The notes below the pieces were generated by a model. That model did not search any database, had not been told where the DNA came from, and saw nothing but the letters and a program-made list of their open reading frames with translations. A program made the position numbers and the translations under genes. DNA of 64,000 nt. Origin: Enterococcus faecalis_A. Its GTDB lineage: Bacteria; Bacillota; Bacilli; Lactobacillales; Enterococcaceae. The stretch is taken from NCBI GenBank assembly GCA_051295955.1, contig JBPDWA010000003.1:303277-367276 (forward strand), written 5' to 3'. This document shows positions 45,032 through 54,664 of this stretch, in pieces; position 1 is the stretch's first letter, and every line of letters begins with the position of its first letter.

Positions 45032-45073
45032 AATAGGTTCAAGCAACAGTTTTCTTCGTTGCTTGAACCTATT
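45032..45073. terminator. Terminator of the fbp-ppsR-ccpN operon
   Basis: AATAGGTTCAAGCAAC (45032-45047) and GTTGCTTGAACCTATT (45058-45073) pair perfectly over 16 bp. On the minus strand the stem is followed by TTTTACTCTTTTTT, so it terminates the fbp unit. Confidence 0.92.
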
Positions 45074-45080
45074 TAATGCT

Positions 45081-46961
45081 TTATTCAGTAAAAGATAGGG
45101 CAGCTTGGAGCGCTGTAACTTGCCGGGCTAACTGTTGACCTAATGTGGTATCCCGAATTAATAAACGTCGGGCTGGTCGATCCACCACTTGTTTAATTGA
45201 GTGGATATCTTGATTATTCTGAATGGCTAACTGTTTGTTGATAAAAGGCTTATGGGCAACCAACTGTAAGCCAAATGAGTTAAATAACAAGGTGTAGCCA
45301 GCAATTCCAGTCACTTTTTGATAAGACTTTGAAAAACCACCGTCAATAACTAATAACGTTCCGTTGCCTTTGATTGGCGATTCGCCTTTTTTTAATTTGA
45401 CAGGAGTATGGCCGTTAAAAATATGACGGTTTTTTCCTGTTACACCAAAGTTATCTAAAATTGCTTGGCAAACTGTTTCATTAGCTCGCAAAGCATAGTA
45501 AGGATTTTTAATTTCTACATGAGTTGTTTGATCAGCAATAAAATAACGTTCAAATGTTTTCATAGCTTGTTTACCGAACAAAGAAGAGCCTTCACCGCAC
45601 CACAGATACCAAAGACAGTCAGTGGCGTAATCTTCCGTCTCTTCGGGAGCTTGATAGGCGGTGTCGATCATCTTTTGAAAAAAATCCACCAATTCTTTGC
45701 CAGCGTACTGTTGATTTTGAAAGGTATATGCTTGAAATGTACCATCCTCATTTAGCGGAATACATCCGTGAATCAATAAGTTATGATTATAAACTAAATA
45801 AAGAGCGCCGTGGCTCATCAAAAAATCCATATGACGCTTTAATGTTGCTGATTGTTGAAATTGATGCAGCAGGTCATCAATTAAAGCTGCCTCTGCTTCA
45901 GTTAAGCAAAAAGGTGCTTGGGGGTCAACTGTTTGAAAACAGCAATTCACCAGTGGATAAGCCGTTTTGTCAATTACAATTTGGTGACCATCGATTTTGT
46001 CTAAGCGCAAGCGATGCTTCAAGTGAAAGTCAGGGCGGCGCTGAATGATCTGTCCTTCTAATTTTTCTTGAATAATTGCCAGCGCTTGCTGGATTCGCAT
46101 GGACTCTTCTTGACTGGTGTCCGGCAACGTTTCATAAGGATTATCTTTAGGATAAAATGGGTGGTTTTGTTGATACATCTGGTTACTAAAGGTCTTTAAA
46201 TCAGTTAAATCAATGCCGTAACCTTGTTCTAGTAATTGCAGATGACCGTAGCGAGCACAAATCCGAATTACATTAGCCAAACAAGCTTTGGAACCGCTAA
46301 AGGCTCCTAGCCAGATAATATCATGGTTCCCTAGTTGGATATCCACGGAATGATAATGAATCAAACGTTCCATAATCTTATCAGGAGCTGGGCCGCGATC
46401 GTAAATATCGCCCATTACGTGGAGATGATCGATGACCAGCCGCTGAATAAGGTAAGCTAGAGCTGTAATAAAAGGGACTGCTTGTTCAGTGAGAATAATT
46501 TGGGCAATCAACTGCTGATAGTAAGACTGTTTGGTTGTTTCTTGATCATAAGGATAGATCAACTCTTCCAAAAGAAAGTCATATGCTTTAGGAAATGCTT
46601 GGCGGACTTTCGCTCGTGTGTACTTCATGGAGGAAAAGCGCACCATTTCCACTAAGCGTTTAATTGTTGTGGTCCACCAGGCTTCTGATAACGGTGCAGC
46701 TTGTTGCAGCAAGTCCAGTTTTTCTTCTGGATAGTAAATGATAAAACACAATTCATCAATTTCGGCCTCAGACAATTCTTGATTGAACAATAAACAAACT
46801 TTTTCACGGATCCGCCCAGAGCCATTTCGCAAAATATGGTCAAAGGCTTCAAATTCACCGTGTAAGTCACTGACAAAGTGTTCGGTTCCTTTAGGTAAAT
46901 TCAACACCGCTTCTAAATGAATTACTTCAGAAATTTGCTGTGCTTGTCGTGTTGTGGGCAT
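45081..46961 (-). CDS. fbp: Fructose-1,6-bisphosphatase class III
   Basis: A 626-residue Firmicutes-type FBPase that dephosphorylates fructose-1,6-bisphosphate in gluconeogenesis. It shows metallophosphatase-like motifs FVSDLHGEFEAFDHIL, VMGDIYDRGPAPDKI and LGNHDIIWLGA, and later FNGHTPVKLKKGESP. The start ATG 46961 follows AAAGGAG and opens the conserved MPTTRQAQQISEV; a longer in-frame extension overlaps ppsR and is not supported. It is the last gene of a three-gene gluconeogenic unit with ppsR and ccpN. Confidence 0.95.
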   Translation of the reverse strand: MPTTRQAQQISEVIHLEAVLNLPKGTEHFVSDLHGEFEAFDHILRNGSGRIREKVCLLFNQELSEAEIDELCFIIYYPEEKLDLLQQAAPLSEAWWTTTIKRLVEMVRFSSMKYTRAKVRQAFPKAYDFLLEELIYPYDQETTKQSYYQQLIAQIILTEQAVPFITALAYLIQRLVIDHLHVMGDIYDRGPAPDKIMERLIHYHSVDIQLGNHDIIWLGAFSGSKACLANVIRICARYGHLQLLEQGYGIDLTDLKTFSNQMYQQNHPFYPKDNPYETLPDTSQEESMRIQQALAIIQEKLEGQIIQRRPDFHLKHRLRLDKIDGHQIVIDKTAYPLVNCCFQTVDPQAPFCLTEAEAALIDDLLHQFQQSATLKRHMDFLMSHGALYLVYNHNLLIHGCIPLNEDGTFQAYTFQNQQYAGKELVDFFQKMIDTAYQAPEETEDYATDCLWYLWCGEGSSLFGKQAMKTFERYFIADQTTHVEIKNPYYALRANETVCQAILDNFGVTGKNRHIFNGHTPVKLKKGESPIKGNGTLLVIDGGFSKSYQKVTGIAGYTLLFNSFGLQLVAHKPFINKQLAIQNNQDIHSIKQVVDRPARRLLIRDTTLGQQLARQVTALQAALSFTE

Positions 46962-46980
46962 GAAAAAGACTCCTTTCCAA

Positions 46981-47793
46981 TTAGTGCTGATTGCTGAATT
47001 CTTCGATGATAGCTGCTGTTTCTTCAATTGATTTTTTATCAACATCAATGACCAACGCTTGATAGTGGTCAAAAATATCTTGTGCGTACGCTAATTCACC
47101 TTGAATTCGAGCCCGATCCGTATAGGCGGAACCTTCTTTCAGACCTAGCGATTGTAAGCGAGAAACACGAATGCCTTGCAAACGGTCCACTGAAGTTGTC
47201 AATCCAATTAACTTATGAGCCGGAACTTGATCTAGCTCTTTTGGTAAAGGTGATTCCGGTAATAATGGCAGATTGGCTACTTTATAGTTTTTATTGGCTA
47301 AATACATACTCAACGGTGTCTTAGATGTTCTGGAAACACCTAATAGCACATAATCTGCTTCTAAAAAGCCTTTTGGATCTTTGCCGTCATCGTAACGAAC
47401 GGCAAATTCAATGGCGGCAACGCGATTAAAATATTGTTCATTTAATTTATGCAGCGCACCAGGTTCTTGTAAGGGCTGAATGCCGAAGTTGCCTTCGATT
47501 ATTTGGCTCAAAGGGCTCATATAATCGACATATTGCAAGCTAGTTCTGCCGGCGAAGTCTTTAAGCAATTGAATCAATTCTTTGTTAACTAAGGTTGCTA
47601 CGACAATGGCATTATCGGATAGGGCATCTCGTAAGATGGTTTGAAGTAATTCTTTGTCTGTTACAAAAGGGAAGCGTTGAATATCGTTCATATCTACGCT
47701 AGGATATTGAGCGGAGACAGCAGAAATAATTTTTTGTGCAGTTTCGCCTACAGAGTCAGACACTAAATAAATTTTTACAGAATGAGTTGTCAT
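46981..47793 (-). CDS. ppsR: PPDK regulatory protein (bifunctional kinase/pyrophosphorylase, DUF299)
   Basis: A 270-residue DUF299 protein that inactivates pyruvate, phosphate dikinase by ADP-dependent phosphorylation of its active-site threonine and reactivates it by phosphate-dependent dephosphorylation. Seen motifs are VSDSVGETAQKII at the N-terminus and the P-loop GVSRTSKTPLSMYLANK near residue 152. Its target ppdK is divergently encoded one gene away, which supports the call. It lies between ccpN and fbp with short gaps. Confidence 0.95.
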   Translation of the reverse strand: MTTHSVKIYLVSDSVGETAQKIISAVSAQYPSVDMNDIQRFPFVTDKELLQTILRDALSDNAIVVATLVNKELIQLLKDFAGRTSLQYVDYMSPLSQIIEGNFGIQPLQEPGALHKLNEQYFNRVAAIEFAVRYDDGKDPKGFLEADYVLLGVSRTSKTPLSMYLANKNYKVANLPLLPESPLPKELDQVPAHKLIGLTTSVDRLQGIRVSRLQSLGLKEGSAYTDRARIQGELAYAQDIFDHYQALVIDVDKKSIEETAAIIEEFSNQH

Positions 47794-47810
47794 ATCAATC
47801 GCTCCTTAAC

Positions 47811-48446
47811 TTAATAGTTTTCTTTTTCAATTTCCGTTCCAGCTTGAATGAAATATTCCATAATTTTCGTTTTGGTAATTTTGCCAATGACTGCTTGAGG
47901 ATTGGCTTCTTCAACGACCGGTAAGGTATCCACTTGATGAACCATTAATAAATGGCCGGCCTCTAAAATTGTCTGCTCAGCTGTTACGGTGATGATATTT
48001 GGTTTGCGGGTCATAATCATAGCGACCGGTGTCTTGTCTGTATTAGGATTACTGATAGCCGCTCGTAGTAAATCTTTTCGGGAAATAACCCCCAATAAAG
48101 CGCCGTTATCGTCTTTGACATATAAAGAACCGACATCATACATAAATAACGAAGTCACAGCGTTGTAGACGGTGACATCCTGTTGAATGAAAAGCGGGGG
48201 GACCATCACGTCACCGACTGTTTTTTTATAAAGCTTCTCATATAACAAAGGCTCAACTGTCTGTCCCGTATAAAAATAGCCAACCTTAGGCCGGGCATCC
48301 AAAAGACCAGTCATAGTAAGAATTGCCAAGTCGCTACGTAAGGTTGCTCGACTTAGCTGAAGTTTTTTGGCGATGTTATCGCCGCTGATGGGTTCGTGTT
48401 CTTTGACAATGCTAATAATTTTCAATTGTCGTTCTGATAATTTCAT
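47811..48446 (-). CDS. ccpN: CcpN-type repressor of gluconeogenic genes (HTH plus CBS pair)
   Basis: A 211-residue regulator with an N-terminal winged helix (LSRATLRSDLAILTMTG) and two CBS domains (about residues 70-125 and 135-200) that can sense adenine nucleotides. In Bacillus CcpN represses gapB and pckA and is encoded next to yqfL (ppsR), the same order as here. Perfect and near-perfect matches to its reported motif TRTGHYATAYW lie between ccpN and ppdK, so it probably represses ppdK and itself. Confidence 0.9.
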   Translation of the reverse strand: MKLSERQLKIISIVKEHEPISGDNIAKKLQLSRATLRSDLAILTMTGLLDARPKVGYFYTGQTVEPLLYEKLYKKTVGDVMVPPLFIQQDVTVYNAVTSLFMYDVGSLYVKDDNGALLGVISRKDLLRAAISNPNTDKTPVAMIMTRKPNIITVTAEQTILEAGHLLMVHQVDTLPVVEEANPQAVIGKITKTKIMEYFIQAGTEIEKENY

Positions 48447-48466
48447 ACCATCTTTTGCTCCTTAAA

Positions 48467-48477
48467 TGTGACATACT
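48467..48477 (+). promoter_or_regulatory. CcpN-like binding site upstream of ccpN
   Basis: TGTGACATACT matches TRTGHYATAYW at all eleven positions and lies 21 bases before the ccpN start, suggesting autoregulation. The consensus is quoted from knowledge of Bacillus CcpN. Confidence 0.55.
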
Positions 48478-48540
48478 ATATATTTTAAATGAAAGCCTAT
48501 TTAAATGCAAATAGATTTTTATCCCTCTTTATTTTTATGG

Positions 48541-48567
48541 TTGACTTTAAATGTGATACACTATAAA
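48541..48567 (+). promoter_or_regulatory. ppdK promoter with CcpN-like site in the spacer
   Basis: TTGACT (48541-48546) and TATAAA (48562-48567) lie 15 bases apart. TGTGATACACT (48552-48562), 10 of 11 matches to the CcpN motif, occupies the spacer. Binding there would block RNA polymerase. Confidence 0.6.
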
Positions 48568-48611
48568 ATGATATAAACACAAATATTACACACTAAAAAG
48601 TGAGGGATTTC

Positions 48612-51221
48612 ATGAAAACTGTATTTAATTTTTCAGAAGGTACTAAAGAAATGAAGGGTCTTTTAGGCGGAAAAGGAGCAAACTTAGCGGAAATGACACG
48701 TTTAGGTTTACCAGTACCTCAAGGATTTACTTTGTCCACGACTGCTTGTTTAGAATATTTACAGCAAGGCGGCACCTTGACCGATCAGCGTAAAGGTGAA
48801 GTGCTAAGCGCTTTAGAACAATTAGAAGCAGAAACCGGCAAAAAAATGGGGGATAGCACCCGACCGCTACTAGTATCGGTGCGCAGCGGTTCAAAGTTTT
48901 CAATGCCGGGAATGATGGACACTATTTTAAACTTAGGCTTAAATGATCAAACAGTAAAAGGCTTGGCTGAAAAAACCAATGACGAGCGTTTTGCTTATGA
49001 TTGTTATCGTCGGTTATTGATGATGTTTGGCGATGTGGTTTTTGGAATTGATAAACAGCGTTTTGAAGAGCAACTGGATTTTTACAAAAAACAAAAGGGA
49101 TATCAAGTAGATACAGATTTGACTGGAGCTGACTGGCAAAATATTGTATCCGTATACAAAGGGATTTACGAAGAACAATTACAGCGTTCTTTTCCTCAAG
49201 CACCTCAAGAGCAGTTGTTTTTAGCGATTGCAGCAGTTTTTCAATCATGGAATAATCCGCGCGCAAAGACTTATCGTCGCTTAAATCATATTTCGGATAC
49301 TCTGGGTACGGCTGTCAATATTCAAGAAATGGTTTTTGGTAACTTCGGCCGTATTAGTGGAACCGGCGTTGCTTTTACAAGAAATCCAGCCACTGGCGAG
49401 AAAAAATTATTTGGGGAGTTTTTATTAAACGCCCAAGGAGAGGATGTGGTTGCTGGTGTAAGAACGCCTAAGCCAATTGCTGAATTAGAGAAGTTGGCTC
49501 CGTCTATCTATCAAGAATTTTTAAGGATTAGTTCCAATTTAGAGCAGCATTATAAAGATATGCAAGACATTGAATTTACAATTGAAAATGGCAAATTGTT
49601 TCTTTTACAAACACGTAATGGCAAACGAACAGCCAAAGCCGGCATTCGCATGTTGGTGCAATTTGTGGAAGAAGGTATTTTAACTGAAAAAGAAGCCTTG
49701 TCAAAAGTCGATACGGCAATGATCACTCAAATTTTGCATCCAGTTTTTGACGAAACAACGACTAAAGATACGCCTGTCTTCACTGAAGGTCTACCAGCAA
49801 GTCCGGGTGCTGCAACGGGCCGATTATATTTTACGGCAGAAAGTGCGAAACAAGCGCATGAAGCCGGCGAAAAAGTTATTTTGGTGCGTCAAGAAACATC
49901 TCCAGAAGATATTGAAGGGATGGTTGTCAGTGAAGCGATTGTCACAGCAAGAGGTGGAATGACCTCTCATGCGGCAGTTGTCGCTCGTGGTATGGGTGTT
50001 TGCTGTGTGGTAGGGTGTGAAAATTTGCAGGTAGATGAGCTTTTGGAACAAATTGTGGCTGATGGCCAAGTGATTAAAAAAGGTGAATGGCTTTCCGTCA
50101 ATGGCACTAGCGGCAAGCTTTATCAAGGACAGTTACCGTTGGCAGCCAACGAAGAATTTCCTCTATTGACAGAAATGATTCAGTGGAGTAAAAAACAAGC
50201 AAAATTAAAAGTCTATGCAAATGCTGAAACACCAAACGATATTAAAACAGCATTGAAGCTAGGGGCTCAAGGGATCGGCTTAGCGCGAACGGAGCATATG
50301 TTTTTTGGAAAAGAACGAATCTTTGCGATGCGCAAACTTATCTTAACGAAAGATCCCCAAGTACTACAGGCAGCGTTGGCTCAGTTAAAAGAGTTCCAAA
50401 AAGGCGACTTCAAACAAATGTTTACCTTACTAGCTGATAAGCCATGTACCATTCGCCTTTTAGATCCACCGCTCCATGAATTTTTACCTAAAACAGCAGC
50501 TGAAATTACTGAGCTTGCAGAAGCAACGCATACGGAACCGACAATGATTGAACAGCGACTGCATGAATTGACAGAAGTGAATCCTATGTTAGGGCATCGC
50601 GGCTGCCGTTTAGGCATTACGCTGCCGGAAATTTATGAAATGCAAGTAGTAGCTATTTTAGAAGCAGCCTTAGAAGTGCAGTTAACCTTGGCACAAAATC
50701 AAACGCTGTGTCCGCATATTATGATCCCTTTAATTAGTACAGAAACAGAAATGAACTATTTGAAAGCAACACTGACTGGCATCGCAGCGAAATTATTTCA
50801 AGAAAAACAACAGCAAGTTACTTTCAGCATCGGTACGATGCTGGAAATTCCGCGCGCTTGCCTAATCGCTGATCGACTTGCTGAAACTGCTGACTTTTTC
50901 AGTTTTGGCACGAATGACTTAACTCAACTGACTTTTGGTTTTTCACGAGATGACGCTGGGAAATTTTTACCAGAATATATTGAACGAGGTATTTTAAAAG
51001 ACGACCCTTTCCAACATTTAGATCAAGCAGGGGTAGGGGCTTTAATGAAGCTAGCAATTGACCGGATTAAAACTGTCAGCGCCACCAAAGAAATCGGTGT
51101 TTGCGGCGAAGTCGGCGGCGATCCGGATTCCATGGCTTTCCTAGCAAATTTGGGGGTAGATTATATTTCTTGTTCTCCTTACCGTATTCCAGCTGCTTGT
51201 TTAACAGCAGCAAAACTATAA
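48612..51221 (+). CDS. ppdK: Pyruvate, phosphate dikinase
   Basis: An 869-residue enzyme that interconverts pyruvate, ATP and phosphate with PEP, AMP and pyrophosphate. It has the nucleotide-binding domain (GGKGANLAEMTRLGLPVPQG and RSGSKFSMPGMMDTILNLG), the phosphohistidine domain with GGMTSHAAVVARGMG, where the catalytic His follows the Thr regulated by PpsR, and the C-terminal PEP/pyruvate barrel (SFGTNDLTQLTFGFSRDD, and GVCGEVGGDP with the catalytic Cys). The ATG at 48612 fits GAGGG better than an upstream GTG at 48600. It is divergent from ccpN-ppsR-fbp. Confidence 0.97.
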   Translation: MKTVFNFSEGTKEMKGLLGGKGANLAEMTRLGLPVPQGFTLSTTACLEYLQQGGTLTDQRKGEVLSALEQLEAETGKKMGDSTRPLLVSVRSGSKFSMPGMMDTILNLGLNDQTVKGLAEKTNDERFAYDCYRRLLMMFGDVVFGIDKQRFEEQLDFYKKQKGYQVDTDLTGADWQNIVSVYKGIYEEQLQRSFPQAPQEQLFLAIAAVFQSWNNPRAKTYRRLNHISDTLGTAVNIQEMVFGNFGRISGTGVAFTRNPATGEKKLFGEFLLNAQGEDVVAGVRTPKPIAELEKLAPSIYQEFLRISSNLEQHYKDMQDIEFTIENGKLFLLQTRNGKRTAKAGIRMLVQFVEEGILTEKEALSKVDTAMITQILHPVFDETTTKDTPVFTEGLPASPGAATGRLYFTAESAKQAHEAGEKVILVRQETSPEDIEGMVVSEAIVTARGGMTSHAAVVARGMGVCCVVGCENLQVDELLEQIVADGQVIKKGEWLSVNGTSGKLYQGQLPLAANEEFPLLTEMIQWSKKQAKLKVYANAETPNDIKTALKLGAQGIGLARTEHMFFGKERIFAMRKLILTKDPQVLQAALAQLKEFQKGDFKQMFTLLADKPCTIRLLDPPLHEFLPKTAAEITELAEATHTEPTMIEQRLHELTEVNPMLGHRGCRLGITLPEIYEMQVVAILEAALEVQLTLAQNQTLCPHIMIPLISTETEMNYLKATLTGIAAKLFQEKQQQVTFSIGTMLEIPRACLIADRLAETADFFSFGTNDLTQLTFGFSRDDAGKFLPEYIERGILKDDPFQHLDQAGVGALMKLAIDRIKTVSATKEIGVCGEVGGDPDSMAFLANLGVDYISCSPYRIPAACLTAAKL

Positions 51222-51499
51222 TAGAGACGAGGCAAAAAGCAAGAAATGAAGAAGTGGTTACAGTAAACAAACGGATAAAATTATTACGATGACCTAGCAA
51301 CTTTTTTCTATATTTTTGTAGTGACGATTGATCAGCTAGCATTTGGAAGAACAAGTAATAGTCCTCCTTTTTTATCAAAATTTCGGTTGCGTATTCGCAT
51401 TTTCCTATTAACAAATTCTAAGCTTTTTTCAGAAAAGCATAGGAAAAAAAGACGCGTTATGCTATCATCATAACAAAATGAAAAAGAGAAGGTGGAGAC

Positions 51500-52798
51500 G
51501 TGACACTATTATTCGGGACGGCAACTTTTAATTCGAAAAACCATTTAATGATTGGCGGGTGTGACACTACAGAGCTGGCACAGCAGTTTAAAACGCCGTT
51601 ATATATTTATGATGTGGCTCAATTGCGACACCAAGCACGTGGCTTCAAACAAACCTTTCAAGAATTGGCGGTCAAACATAGAGTTGTCTATGCAAGTAAA
51701 GCCTTTAGTTGTTTAGCCATGTATCCTTTATTGCAGGAAGAAGGCTTAGCTTGTGATGTGGTTTCTGGTGGTGAATTATATACTGCGCTTAAAGGTGAAA
51801 TGCCTCCAGAGCTGATTGAATTCCATGGAAATAATAAGACCAAAGAGGAACTAGCCTATGCCTTACAGGCGCAGATCGGAACAATTGTAATTGACAATTT
51901 TTATGAAATTGAGTTGCTAGAGGAACTGCTTAAAGATCAGCAACAAACCCAAAAAGTTTTGCTTCGTTTAACACCTGGAGTTAATGCGCAAACTCATGAT
52001 TATATCACAACGGGTCAAACAGACTCAAAATTTGGCTTCGATGTGGCTAGCGGTCAAGCAACACAGGCTTTAAAGCGGTTGCTGGCTAGTGAACAGTTAG
52101 ATCTACAAGGCGTTCACTGCCATATCGGCTCGCAGATTTTTGCGACAGCTGGTTTTTTAGCAGCTGTTGAAAAAATGATGACAATTTTAAAGTCTTGGCA
52201 GCAAGAATATTCATTTACCGCCAATATTTTAAACCTGGGAGGGGGCTTCGGCGTGAAATATACCGAAGCGGATGATCCGTTAGAGCCCAGCGCATTTGTG
52301 AAAAAAATTGTCCAAGGAGTGAAAGAGCACTGTCAGCAGTTGGCTTATCCTCTGCCGGAAATCTGGATTGAACCTGGTCGCAGTTTGATTGCACAAGCAG
52401 GCACGACTCTTTATACAGTGGGGGCGAGTAAAGAGCTGCCAGGTCTACGCCAGTATGTAGCCGTTGATGGCGGTATGGGTGATAACCTTCGTCCGGCTTT
52501 ATATGAAGCTAACTATAGCGCTTATCTGGCTAATCGGCAACCAGACGCCAAAACTGAAACTATCACGCTCGTTGGTAAATACTGTGAATCCGGCGATGTG
52601 TTGATCCGTAATTTAAAAAGTTTTCCATTAAAAGCCGGTGATTTACTGGCAGTACCAACTACCGGTGCTTACGGCTATTCCATGGCCAGCAATTATAACC
52701 GCAATCCCCGTCCTGCAGTGGTATTCGTTGAAGCAGGAGCGGCAACATTAGTTGTCCGTCGGGAAACCTACCAAGATTTAATCGCTTTGGATTGTTAA
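51500..52798 (+). CDS. lysA: Diaminopimelate decarboxylase
   Basis: A 432-residue PLP enzyme that forms L-lysine from meso-diaminopimelate. The PLP lysine is in RVVYASKAFSCLAM, the HCHIGSQI and LNLGGGFGVKY motifs follow, EPGRSLIAQAG binds phosphate, and CESGDVL supplies residues across the dimer. The start is GTG, after GAAGGTGGAGAC. No other lysine genes are adjacent, and it ends in its own terminator. The 278 bases between ppdK and lysA contain no gene I can support. Confidence 0.95.
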   Translation: MTLLFGTATFNSKNHLMIGGCDTTELAQQFKTPLYIYDVAQLRHQARGFKQTFQELAVKHRVVYASKAFSCLAMYPLLQEEGLACDVVSGGELYTALKGEMPPELIEFHGNNKTKEELAYALQAQIGTIVIDNFYEIELLEELLKDQQQTQKVLLRLTPGVNAQTHDYITTGQTDSKFGFDVASGQATQALKRLLASEQLDLQGVHCHIGSQIFATAGFLAAVEKMMTILKSWQQEYSFTANILNLGGGFGVKYTEADDPLEPSAFVKKIVQGVKEHCQQLAYPLPEIWIEPGRSLIAQAGTTLYTVGASKELPGLRQYVAVDGGMGDNLRPALYEANYSAYLANRQPDAKTETITLVGKYCESGDVLIRNLKSFPLKAGDLLAVPTTGAYGYSMASNYNRNPRPAVVFVEAGAATLVVRRETYQDLIALDC

Positions 52799-52800
52799 AA

Positions 52801-52839
52801 AATAGCCAGTCGCATAGTAAAAGCGGCTGGCTATTTTGC
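52801..52839 (+). terminator. Intrinsic terminator after lysA
   Basis: AATAGCCAG-CGC pairs with GCG-CTGGCTATT with one mismatch, followed by TTGCG; the T run is short but the stem is strong. Confidence 0.75.
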
Positions 52840-52953
52840 GTTAAGTAGCTGGCTGATGCCTTACGGAAAAACGTTAAAAGTGTGATCGTTTAAATAAGAG
52901 CATGGTTCATAGTATACTGGAAGTATCAGGAAATATAAAATGAGGTGGAGCCG

Positions 52954-53931
52954 ATGAAATGGTTACTTTTACTTGTCCTAACGTTGGTGATTGCAGCCAT
53001 TGTGTTAGTTTTTTATGGAGCGACTTTTTTCTTGAATGTCGCATTGGATCGCCAAAGTAAGTGGTACCAAAACAAAGGTCATCAACTGATGAATCCAGAC
53101 AATTTCAAGAAAGCGCCAACCAAGTACAGCCAAATAGAAAGTCGACAACAATCAGAAGGAAGAACTTTTTGGGAAAGTGAGTTTGCTGAAGACCATTGGC
53201 TGCAAGTCAACCAGACCAAGCTGTATGCACGTTTATTTCATCCCTTCCCAGAAAGCTCTCGTTGGGTGATTTGCGTTCACGGTTATCGTTCTACTGGGAA
53301 AAGAGATATGTCCTACATTGCACTACGTTTTGCTGAAGAAGGCTACAACGTTCTTGTCCCTGATTTACGTGCTCACGGAAAGAGCTCTGGGGAGACGATT
53401 GGTATGGGTTGGCTGGACCGATTAGATTTATTAAGGTGGATTAGTTATGTAATATCCTTGAATGATCAAGCGGAAATTGTTTTAATGGGCGGCTCAATGG
53501 GCGCAGCAACGGTGATGATGACAAGTGGTGAAAAGCTGCCGTACAATGTCAAAGCCTTGATCGCCGATTGCGGCTATACGTCGGCGTATGATGAGTGCCA
53601 AGCCTTGTTACGATCAGCGCTACAGCTTCCGGCTTGGCCCATTTTACCGCTAGCCAATTATCTTGCCCGTAAAAAAGCTGGCTACACTTTAAAGGCTGCT
53701 TCTGCTGTGGCTCAGTTAAAGAAAAATGATTTGCCGGCTTTATTTATTCATGGCACTGGCGATCAATTCGTTCCTTATGAAATGTTAAAAGAAAACGTGG
53801 CAGCAAGTCAGGGTTTAAAGGAAAGCTTAACGGTACCAGGGGCGCCGCATTTTTCCTCTTCGATCTATGAGCCGGAACGATATTTTGGAACCATTTTTGA
53901 ATTCATAACGAGATATACGCATATAAGGTAG
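52954..53931 (+). CDS. Alpha/beta hydrolase, membrane-anchored
   Basis: A 325-residue alpha/beta hydrolase with an N-terminal membrane helix (residues 2-27) that should place the enzyme outside the membrane. Oxyanion motif VHGYRSTGKRDMSY, nucleophile GGSMGAATVMM (Ser), acid HGTGDQFVP and base GAPHFSS are in the expected order. It resembles YqkD/Bem46-type hydrolases; the substrate is unknown. The ATG 52954 follows GAGGTGGAG. It is 20 bases upstream of the paired small transporters and probably co-transcribed. Confidence 0.85.
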   Translation: MKWLLLLVLTLVIAAIVLVFYGATFFLNVALDRQSKWYQNKGHQLMNPDNFKKAPTKYSQIESRQQSEGRTFWESEFAEDHWLQVNQTKLYARLFHPFPESSRWVICVHGYRSTGKRDMSYIALRFAEEGYNVLVPDLRAHGKSSGETIGMGWLDRLDLLRWISYVISLNDQAEIVLMGGSMGAATVMMTSGEKLPYNVKALIADCGYTSAYDECQALLRSALQLPAWPILPLANYLARKKAGYTLKAASAVAQLKKNDLPALFIHGTGDQFVPYEMLKENVAASQGLKESLTVPGAPHFSSSIYEPERYFGTIFEFITRYTHIR

Positions 53932-53951
53932 CCTAGAAAGGAAGATAAGAG

Positions 53952-54320
53952 ATGCAGGCAGAAAAGGAACGTACAAATCGTCGGATTGGTTTTATCTTAA
54001 TTATTGTTGCAGCTAGCTTAAGCAGTTTAGGCCAATTAATTTGGAAACTTGGTGTAGATTCTTCCGACAGTACACGCTGGTTTTACTATTTATTAGGTTT
54101 TTTGGCAGCAGCAGGAGGGATGTTTGTGATGACGCTTGCTTTTGGTTATGGTCAAGTGTCCATCTTGCAACCTATGATGAGTTTAGGCTTTGCCCTGTCA
54201 ATTTTTTTAGGAGCTTTTTTCCTAAATGAACCGATTACTATTATTAAATTAATTGGAATTGCTTGTATTATTGCCGGATCTGTTGTATTAGGTCGTGATG
54301 GGAATGAGGCAAGCCAATGA
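53952..54320 (+). CDS. Small DMT/EamA-type transporter subunit A
   Basis: A 122-residue protein with four membrane helices, half the size of EamA transporters and similar in length to small multidrug resistance proteins. Features include SLSSLGQLIWKLG in helix 1 and LQPMMSLGFALSIFLGAFFLNEPIT in helices 3-4. Its stop overlaps the start of a second similar gene by four bases, so the two probably form a heterodimer, as in ArnE/ArnF or paired SMR systems. Substrate is unknown. Confidence 0.75.
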   Translation: MQAEKERTNRRIGFILIIVAASLSSLGQLIWKLGVDSSDSTRWFYYLLGFLAAAGGMFVMTLAFGYGQVSILQPMMSLGFALSIFLGAFFLNEPITIIKLIGIACIIAGSVVLGRDGNEASQ

Positions 54321-54664
54321 TGAACGAGCTGCGAATACTTATGCTTTTGCTATTAACAACTTTTACCGGAAGTGCAGGGGCGCTGGCACTCAAAAAGGGA
54401 ATGAATGTTTTACCCGTTTTCTCCCTAAAATATTTACTAGTGAATGTCTGGCTTTATTTAGGTAGTTTGTTATATATTTTTAGTGCAATCACTAACATTT
54501 GGCTATTTGCTTATTTAGATTATTCCATTGCTTTTCCGATGACTTCCTTGACTTATATTTGGACTGTTATTATTTCTTATTTTATTTTTAAGGAGCAATT
54601 AACACTGCGCAAGTTTCTGGCCATCGGACTTATTATTTTAGGTGTTGCGGTGATTAGTCATTAA
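54317..54664 (+). CDS. Small DMT/EamA-type transporter subunit B
   Basis: A 115-residue four-helix protein and the partner of the preceding gene. It carries TGSAGALALKKGMNVLP in helix 1 and DYSIAFPMTSLTYIWTVIISYFIFKEQLTLRKF in helices 3-4, the conserved pattern of the drug/metabolite transporter superfamily. The start overlaps the previous stop (ATGATGAA), which implies translational coupling. Confidence 0.75.
   Translation: MMNELRILMLLLLTTFTGSAGALALKKGMNVLPVFSLKYLLVNVWLYLGSLLYIFSAITNIWLFAYLDYSIAFPMTSLTYIWTVIISYFIFKEQLTLRKFLAIGLIILGVAVISH

Noticed and set aside
51076..51414. Minus-strand frame of 112 codons with one membrane-like helix after ppdK
   Set aside because: Starts with TTG without a ribosome binding site, and its second half is the antisense of the conserved end of ppdK.
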